Below are positions 23,473-27,830 of a DNA stretch of 27,830 nt, piece by piece. The notes beneath the pieces were generated by a model that saw only the letters and a list, made by a program, of their open reading frames with translations, was not told the origin of the DNA and made no database searches. Origin of the DNA: a virus. The first letter of the stretch is position 1. Every line of letters starts with the position of its first letter. The stretch is taken from IMG/VR virus record IMGVR_UViG_3300028394_000260, positions 1-27,830 of that record; one strand, 5' to 3'. The translations under genes and the position numbers were made by a program.

Positions 23473-24030
23473 TCATTCGTCAGTGACAGCCCACTCAGGG
23501 CCAATCGACCCAAACAGTGACACTGTCGGCTCTACGATGAGCATCGTTCTACCAAGTTGCCAGCTCCACTGAATCCGCGTCTGGTCTTTGACGTTGTCCG
23601 TCATGAGCGTGTGGGCGCAGAACATAGTCCTGACCACCGGGAACACGAACACAAAACCATGCTCTGGATTGACCTCAAGCCGCTCCAGACTTTTGAGCAC
23701 AGCCGAACACAGCCTGTTCTTGCCGCGCGCTGTGTTTTTAAAGATATCAGAAAACGTCAACTCGTGCAGGCGGGGGATACGTTTGCCGCACAAGACTGCA
23801 GGGAACTCCCGATACACAGCGTTAAACCAGCGGAAATTCAGGTTGTTCTGCCCAGTCATGTCTCGGCACTCGTTGGCTAACCTGCCCCACGCAGCCCGCT
23901 TTGCGCCGCACTCTGTGAACACACGCTTGATGGTGCGCTCCTCAAAAGCCAGCTGTCGCTGAACCCGAATAGCGTCAGCGTTTTCACTGTTTTCATTGAA
24001 CAAGTTGCCGAAAAATTGATCGCGATCCAT
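23473..24030 (-). CDS. Hypothetical protein (185 aa)
   Basis: Not recognised. The N-terminal 60 residues are helical and charged (QRQLAFEERTIKRVFTECGA), with Cys residues at AKRAAWGRLANECRDM and LCGKRI. The C-terminal half is hydrophobic beta-like (EHGFVFVFPVVRTMFCAHTL). GGAG six bases before the ATG supports the start. It lies between the DUF932-like gene and two small genes in the block that follows recA. Confidence 0.65.
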   Translation of the reverse strand: MDRDQFFGNLFNENSENADAIRVQRQLAFEERTIKRVFTECGAKRAAWGRLANECRDMTGQNNLNFRWFNAVYREFPAVLCGKRIPRLHELTFSDIFKNTARGKNRLCSAVLKSLERLEVNPEHGFVFVFPVVRTMFCAHTLMTDNVKDQTRIQWSWQLGRTMLIVEPTVSLFGSIGPEWAVTDE

Positions 24031-24033
24031 GCG

Positions 24034-24246
24034 TTACTCCGGGGTTAGGCCGGGAGCGTCGCGAATCAGGTCACGAATCGATTGAACGCACTTTTCCGAC
24101 TCTTCAGACAGCCCGCCGTGTTTGAGCATTCGTCGGCATGCCTGATCGACTTCCCACAACGCTGCACGCGCCGCCTGTCCCTCAACCGCATCCCTGAACT
24201 CTACTCGGTCGTCAGGCAGCGTAAACTCAAGCTTGGCAATAGGCAT
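24034..24246 (-). CDS. Conserved small phage protein (70 aa)
   Basis: Small acidic protein MPIAKLEFTLPDDRVEFRDA with an ALWEVDQACRRMLKHGGLSE core. This resembles a widespread uncharacterised phage family of the form FxLPEE...EF..A......ALWE.DQ.LR...K. AAAGGAG six bases upstream gives a strong ribosome site. Function is unknown, but family spread suggests a real, conserved gene. Confidence 0.75.
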   Translation of the reverse strand: MPIAKLEFTLPDDRVEFRDAVEGQAARAALWEVDQACRRMLKHGGLSEESEKCVQSIRDLIRDAPGLTPE

Positions 24247-24256
24247 TGCAACTCCT

Positions 24257-24526
24257 TTAGTTGCCGGTAAAGAAATCGTGTGGCTTATCAGTATTCACGC
24301 CTTTATCTAACTTTGCCAAAGTTTCGCGATGAAACCGGACAGCATCAGCGGAAGGCGTTTTACTGGCCGCAGCCGTTATAGCTGCAACATCGCCGCCGTT
24401 CTCATGAACCCAGAGAGACAACAAATGCGTATTATGCGCCATAACGGCTAAATTAGCCGATACCTGCGCCCGTGACTCTTCAAGCGCCGCGATCTGTTCT
24501 TTCAATTTGTCAATTTCGCTCGACAT
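24257..24526 (-). CDS. Small coiled-coil hypothetical protein (89 aa)
   Basis: Starts MSSEIDKLKEQIAALEESRA, a clear heptad coiled coil over the first 35 residues. A second helix and a C-terminal GVNTDKPHDFFTGN follow. AGAGGT five bases before the ATG supports the start. It sits directly after the RecA-like gene, so it could be an accessory or filament partner, but nothing in the sequence names a role. Confidence 0.65.
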   Translation of the reverse strand: MSSEIDKLKEQIAALEESRAQVSANLAVMAHNTHLLSLWVHENGGDVAAITAAASKTPSADAVRFHRETLAKLDKGVNTDKPHDFFTGN

Positions 24527-24534
24527 GTTTACCT

Positions 24535-25899
24535 CTATTCTACTTGGCCCAGTGGATCAAAATCAGCCGGAATGATATCTGCCAACGAGCTGGACGCAGC
24601 CATAAGCTCTGGCACATCGGTCATCTGTTGTTTCTTCAACTCTGCCATTACCTGATCGCGATAACGGCAAGCCGGGTCGCACAACGGGTAGTCGTTTACG
24701 CCAAGAATGCCATGCAGCATTCCCACTACCTTTTTGTTGCCCTCCAAAATTATCGACGCTTCTACCTCAGAGACAGCATCAGACTTTGAGATACCAAGCG
24801 CCGTGGAATAAACCAGCGGCGTCTCGGAGTTCTTGGTGCCGTGCTTGTACTCCAGATCGCAAACTTGCCTAATCAACCCGGGCAGCTTGGGGTCCATTCC
24901 CGGGGGCAACTTGGCAGACGCGTTTTGCAGATCGACCAGCAGCCGTGCCGTAGCTGTGTGCCAGTCCCAATAATGGTACTGCTTGTTTTTATATGTCTCG
25001 TTGCCCTCTGCATCACGCCCCACTGCAATCTCGTTGTACCACAGCAGATTAACAACGATTTTCCTATCTTTAGCGCCAAGGTTGTTCTTGCTCGCCACAA
25101 TACGCACGGCTTGCCCTTCAGTCCGCCCGGCAATCAGATCTTTGCTGGACGCCTTGGACATGTCGAGGATCATCGTGGCGTAGTAGTCCAGAGCAGCGCC
25201 GCCGGGAGCGTACTTTTTTGGCGGACCAAAACCAGAGCCGCCAATGTCTTCCTTCAAGTGGTTTGTGCCCACCAGCGCAATTGGGTACCGCCGCAACGTT
25301 GGCACCAAAGCTGTCCGCATGAAATCTGACAAGTTGCGGGCCAGATATGGATGCCCCGCAGCAGCGTGACCTTCGTCGGCCACTTTGTCTACGCGCCGCT
25401 CCACCTCGACAGCCGAAATAGAGTCGAGGCCAATGCACACAGGGATCGACTTGTCGGCAGCGTCCAATTGTTTGTGCAACGCCTGACAGAAACCCATGTA
25501 CTTCTTCTGCCACTCTTCTACAGTCGCGGCTGTAACGACGCGAGTACGAGACATGTACTGCTCGTTGTGCTGAAACAACCCAGCCATCATGGTCGGAGAA
25601 CCTTTGTTCTCAGTGTCGATCATGATGGCGCCGCCGCCGTACACGTGAAACCACCGCATGATCTCAATCAGCAAAGCTGACTTACCGGCGCTAAACTCTC
25701 CACGCAGTTGCACAAACCGAGACAGTGGAAAGATATTGGCCTGAAACAGATACCGGGCAGACAACGCCGGCAAAGGCAAACCGATCAGCGGCTCGTTATC
25801 TTCGTCACTGCCCTGCAACACTTCTGTGATGACAGGATGCTCGTCGTGACGAGCCTGTGCGTCAACTGCGTTGTCTTCTTCTTTACGTTTACGGCCCAT
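24535..25899 (-). CDS. RecA-like (UvsX-type) recombinase
   Basis: Protein of 454 residues with a RecA-fold ATPase core. Walker A is GEFSAGKS at 67-74 and a strand-end acidic motif is MIDTENK at 93-99. Walker B is VCIGLDSISAV at 154-164. A RecA-like Asn-His sensor lies at GTNHLKEDIG, followed by the family Gly-Gly-x-Ala-Leu-x-x-Tyr signature (GGAALDYYATMILDM, 233-247). The C-terminal 150 residues are unlike bacterial RecA and resemble phage versions. It should form filaments on single-stranded DNA and promote strand exchange for recombination-dependent replication. The ribosome site is weak (AGAAAGA). It is preceded by a long inverted repeat (25917-26027). Confidence 0.85.
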   Translation of the reverse strand: MGRKRKEEDNAVDAQARHDEHPVITEVLQGSDEDNEPLIGLPLPALSARYLFQANIFPLSRFVQLRGEFSAGKSALLIEIMRWFHVYGGGAIMIDTENKGSPTMMAGLFQHNEQYMSRTRVVTAATVEEWQKKYMGFCQALHKQLDAADKSIPVCIGLDSISAVEVERRVDKVADEGHAAAGHPYLARNLSDFMRTALVPTLRRYPIALVGTNHLKEDIGGSGFGPPKKYAPGGAALDYYATMILDMSKASSKDLIAGRTEGQAVRIVASKNNLGAKDRKIVVNLLWYNEIAVGRDAEGNETYKNKQYHYWDWHTATARLLVDLQNASAKLPPGMDPKLPGLIRQVCDLEYKHGTKNSETPLVYSTALGISKSDAVSEVEASIILEGNKKVVGMLHGILGVNDYPLCDPACRYRDQVMAELKKQQMTDVPELMAASSSLADIIPADFDPLGQVE

Positions 25900-25916
25900 A
25901 AATTCTTTCTGTGGTT

Positions 25917-26027
25917 AAAAATGCCCGGGCGGCAGTACGTTGGTTATTTTCCAGTTACAGGACATTTTCCGGTGTCAGAAAATACCGGCAAACAGGAAAT
26001 TGGCAAGTACTGCCGCCCATGATTTTT
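25917..26027. promoter_or_regulatory. Long inverted repeat between the GHKL-nuclease and recombinase genes
   Basis: GGGCGGCAGTAC at 25927-25938 is perfectly inverted as GTACTGCCGCCC at 26007-26018, 68 bases apart. The pairing can extend outward through AAAAAT (25917-25922) and ATTTTT (26022-26027) after a small mismatch (GCCC against ATG). The loop contains a smaller hairpin CCGGT...ACCGG. It fills the 134-base gap between the GHKL-nuclease stop (26034) and the recombinase ATG (25899). It may be a bidirectional terminator, an RNA control element, or a recombination or replication site. Only the symmetry is directly seen. Confidence 0.6.
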
Positions 26028-26033
26028 CCAATC

Positions 26034-27677
26034 TTAAATGTAGTAGCTATCATTATCGAGTTTCAATTCGCGCAACGTGTACAACGCAATTTCGACACCC
26101 AAATCGTTTTTTACGCGTCTAGCCGTTTCTCTTGCGCCAGTTGAAAAATTTTCAGCGACTAATTGCCCATATTTCTTATCAGCGTTTGGAGACATAAATA
26201 TGTAGCCAAACGTTTGCATAACGTCTTTACCGTCCGCTGAATCCGGTTTTAGTTCAATAACGCAACCAGTTTTATCCGCTTCGTCAGCGTAATAAAATAT
26301 GTCTGCTTTGCCGCCTGAACCTTCAATTGAATACTCTGGGTGGACAACTGGTTTTTTGCCCGAGCCCGGAATTAGCGTGCGAAGACGCGCAACGTAACGG
26401 TCGCGGTACACCGCCTCAAGTTCGGTTTTATCTTTGCCGTCTTTGTTGGTATCTGTTGCCCATTCACCAATTAACGGCTGCACACGCGCGTATATACGGG
26501 CACGTAATTCTTGCCAGTTACCGTCGTCAACAATTCCGTTTTTTTCGTAAGTTGTTGAAAACCCGTTCAACAGCGTAATTACGCCCGTGTACGGTACGTA
26601 CGTGTTAGACGAGTTATTGCCGCCAAAAGCTGCAATATCAAGCGACGTTATTACTTTGCCGTGCATAACAACATGCACTTTGCGATTGTATTGATAACAG
26701 GGATGACGAGATTTCGGCCCATCAATTCCGGCAGTTGCGTACTCGTCGTCTTGCGCTGCCCTGCCGAATTCAAGAATTGCCGCGTATTTTCTTCCGTCTG
26801 GGCCCACGCCGCTAAATTTTTCTTGGTCAATTGTCGGGCGAGAAGCGTTTCGGTACTGCTGCACAACAGGCTGAATATCCCACACACAATCAACATCACC
26901 ATCTTTGTTTAACAGGGGCGAACCGTCTTTATTGCACAGCCGCAAACGCAAAGAGAGTCTGTGACCGTGAAACGTGTCGCCTGCCAACAACCGCGCATAT
27001 TTGAAACCCAGCTGCGATATCACGTGTGTCGTGTAGTCTTGCCGGCGCCGGTAAATGCCTTTTTCAGACAAACCTACAATGTAGAACTCTGTTCCGTGCT
27101 CATTTTCAGCAAAAATTTCGTTATCGTACCGTACGGGTATTTCGCCAAACGGGCGCGATGGATTTTCGTGGTCGTGGTATGAAAACCGATAGCCATGGTT
27201 TTCATTTTTAGTTTTTGTAACTATGTACCGGAGTGAGTCGGCATGCTTACAAAACATAAGCAACATCGTTTTCATACCAACGCCGTGCTCGTGCAAACTT
27301 TCATACTCTGGATTTGTCTTCGACAGCTCACCCAAAGCAAGACATTGCTCAAGACGATCAAGTTCAATTCCGGGGCCATTATCGCGAAGCCGCATCCACG
27401 CAGTTTCAAGGTCCAGCGTGCCTTTTGCCCAATCGCCGCCAATTGTTAACTCCACAGAAATGTCGCCAAAGTGCGCCATTTCAGCTGCGGGGTTATCAAT
27501 ACCCTCACTAACTGTTTCATTAAACCCGCGGTCTGTGTACGTGAGCCGCTCCCACGGACGCGGCCAACCGCGCGCTAAAGAACCCGGAGCTAGAATGTTC
27601 AGTATTTTTGCCACCCTGCCGTCGCCGGTTGCGGATGTGGTCGGCGCAGCGGGTGTTAAAACTGAAGTAGCTGACAT
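26034..27677 (-). CDS. GHKL ATPase fused to PD-(D/E)XK nuclease-like domain
   Basis: 547-residue protein. Residues 45-200 are a GHKL (MutL/Hsp90/MORC-type) ATPase. The N-box-like block is ETVSEGIDN (54-62), the G1 box is Asp-Asn-Gly-Pro-Gly-Ile (99-104), the G2 box is HGVGMKT (131-137) and the G3-like Gly-Thr is at 195-196. Residues about 446-490 match a PD-(D/E)XK nuclease core: YSIEGSGGKADIFYY with Asp459, CVIELKP with Glu475 and Lys477, and a trailing Gln488-Thr-Phe-Gly-Tyr. ATP-driven dimer clamping could therefore gate DNA cleavage. Start at ATG 27677, preceded by AAGGA; a longer frame upstream would run through the leader hairpin. It is followed by the inverted repeat and the recombinase. 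The usual Mg-binding Asn of the N-box appears to be Glu58. Confidence 0.72.
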   Translation of the reverse strand: MSATSVLTPAAPTTSATGDGRVAKILNILAPGSLARGWPRPWERLTYTDRGFNETVSEGIDNPAAEMAHFGDISVELTIGGDWAKGTLDLETAWMRLRDNGPGIELDRLEQCLALGELSKTNPEYESLHEHGVGMKTMLLMFCKHADSLRYIVTKTKNENHGYRFSYHDHENPSRPFGEIPVRYDNEIFAENEHGTEFYIVGLSEKGIYRRRQDYTTHVISQLGFKYARLLAGDTFHGHRLSLRLRLCNKDGSPLLNKDGDVDCVWDIQPVVQQYRNASRPTIDQEKFSGVGPDGRKYAAILEFGRAAQDDEYATAGIDGPKSRHPCYQYNRKVHVVMHGKVITSLDIAAFGGNNSSNTYVPYTGVITLLNGFSTTYEKNGIVDDGNWQELRARIYARVQPLIGEWATDTNKDGKDKTELEAVYRDRYVARLRTLIPGSGKKPVVHPEYSIEGSGGKADIFYYADEADKTGCVIELKPDSADGKDVMQTFGYIFMSPNADKKYGQLVAENFSTGARETARRVKNDLGVEIALYTLRELKLDNDSYYI

Positions 27678-27713
27678 AGTAAATCCTTTCAAAGTAAAGA
27701 TATGAAAACCCAA

Positions 27714-27763
27714 CCGCGGGGCCGCCGTGCTACAACGACGAGCGCAGGCACAGGGCCCCGCGG
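27714..27763. promoter_or_regulatory. GC-rich leader hairpin before the GHKL-nuclease gene
   Basis: CCGCGGGGCC and GGCCCCGCGG form a perfect 10-base stem, with a second inner pair GTGC/GCAC, around a 17-base loop. It ends 36 bases upstream of the ATG at 27677. On the minus strand it is followed by TTGGGTTTTC, not a clean T-run. It could attenuate transcription, stabilise the mRNA or control translation. The remainder of the gap 27678-27782 holds only the AAGGA ribosome site and no gene. Confidence 0.5.
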
Positions 27764-27767
27764 CGGA

Positions 27768-27798
27768 CAAAAACAACAGAGACTAAGCCTTCTTAGTC
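27768..27798 (-). terminator. Probable Rho-independent terminator
   Basis: GACTAAG, loop AAGG, CTTAGTC forms a 7-pair stem on the minus strand. TCTGTTGTTTTTG follows downstream, a T-rich but interrupted tract. It overlaps the stop codon (27783-27785) of the gene at the right edge, mirroring the stop-in-stem arrangement at 13518-13553. It would separate that gene from the GHKL-nuclease leader. Confidence 0.5.
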
Positions 27799-27830
27799 GC
27801 GGCGGCACGGGCACGCGCCCGGGCCAGAAT
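27783..27830 (-). CDS. 3' end of a gene with Ala/Arg/Lys-rich tail (partial)
   Basis: Fifteen codons then TAG read ILARARARAAATKKA on the minus strand. The basic, Ala-rich composition is typical of nucleic-acid-binding tails, as in histone-like proteins, but no domain is visible because the gene continues beyond the window. The adjacent terminator supports a real gene end. Confidence 0.5.
   Translation of the reverse strand: MLARARARAAATKKA

Noticed and set aside
25927-26018. Small mobile element (MITE-like) bounded by 12-base inverted repeats
   Set aside because: No target-site duplication flanks the repeats and no second copy was noticed in the window; kept as a regulatory or structural element instead.
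27678-27776. Longer 580-residue form of the GHKL-nuclease
   Set aside because: The extra residues are encoded by the GC-rich hairpin and leader; AAGGA precedes ATG 27677 and the ATPase domain does not need them.
1-27830. tRNA or rRNA genes
   Set aside because: The intergenic gaps are almost all under 110 bases and no cloverleaf or conserved tRNA arms were recognised by eye; a dedicated tRNA scan was not possible.

Overview
The window looks like part of the genome of a tailed double-stranded DNA bacteriophage (Caudoviricetes), read here on the strand opposite to its genes. Every supportable gene lies on the minus strand. The genes are packed tightly, with many 4-base ATGA or GTGA overlaps and GAGG/GGAG ribosome-binding sites. 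A putative portal protein, phage-type tail-fibre modules, a RecA-like recombinase and a RuvC-like resolvase support the phage assignment. A thioredoxin with a Sec signal peptide hints at a Gram-negative host. No integrase, repressor, tRNA, rRNA or CRISPR array was seen, so lifestyle and exact host cannot be decided. No gene-free stretch exceeds about 135 bases.

Transcription runs from high to low coordinates. At the right edge is the Lys/Ala/Arg-rich tail of an incomplete gene. It is followed by a probable terminator, a strong GC-rich hairpin leader, and a 547-residue fusion of a GHKL (MutL/Hsp90/MORC-type) ATPase with a C-terminal PD-(D/E)XK nuclease-like domain. A long inverted repeat separates it from a RecA-like recombinase. 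Next comes a run of mostly unrecognised middle genes (24.5 to 13.5 kb). This run includes a DUF932-like protein, a protein resembling the DUF1016 (YhcG) N-terminal domain, flavin-dependent thymidylate synthase ThyX, a GT-A glycosyltransferase, a Cys-rich zinc-binding protein and a RuvC-like resolvase. It ends at a clear Rho-independent terminator at 13.52-13.55 kb.

Past the terminator lies a virion and host-takeover segment: an unknown protein, a small protein, the putative portal with an internal zinc ribbon, a GT-B glycosyltransferase, a SpoT/MESH1-like HD protein, thymidylate kinase, several small genes, and then appendage genes. The appendage genes are a collagen-like tail fibre, a small protein, two tandem paralogues with probable beta-helix architecture, and a second collagen-like protein running off the left edge. 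A periplasmic thioredoxin and a cytidine deaminase sit between the appendage genes.

The enzymes suggest three themes: pyrimidine supply (cytidine deaminase, ThyX, thymidylate kinase), recombination and DNA-end processing (GHKL-nuclease, RecA-like, RuvC-like), and surface or macromolecule glycosylation. The best candidate for something new is the GHKL-nuclease fusion with its structured flanks. Next are the HD protein that keeps its metal ligands but lacks the catalytic Glu-Asp pair, and the thioredoxin/cytidine deaminase overlap centred on an A7 run.
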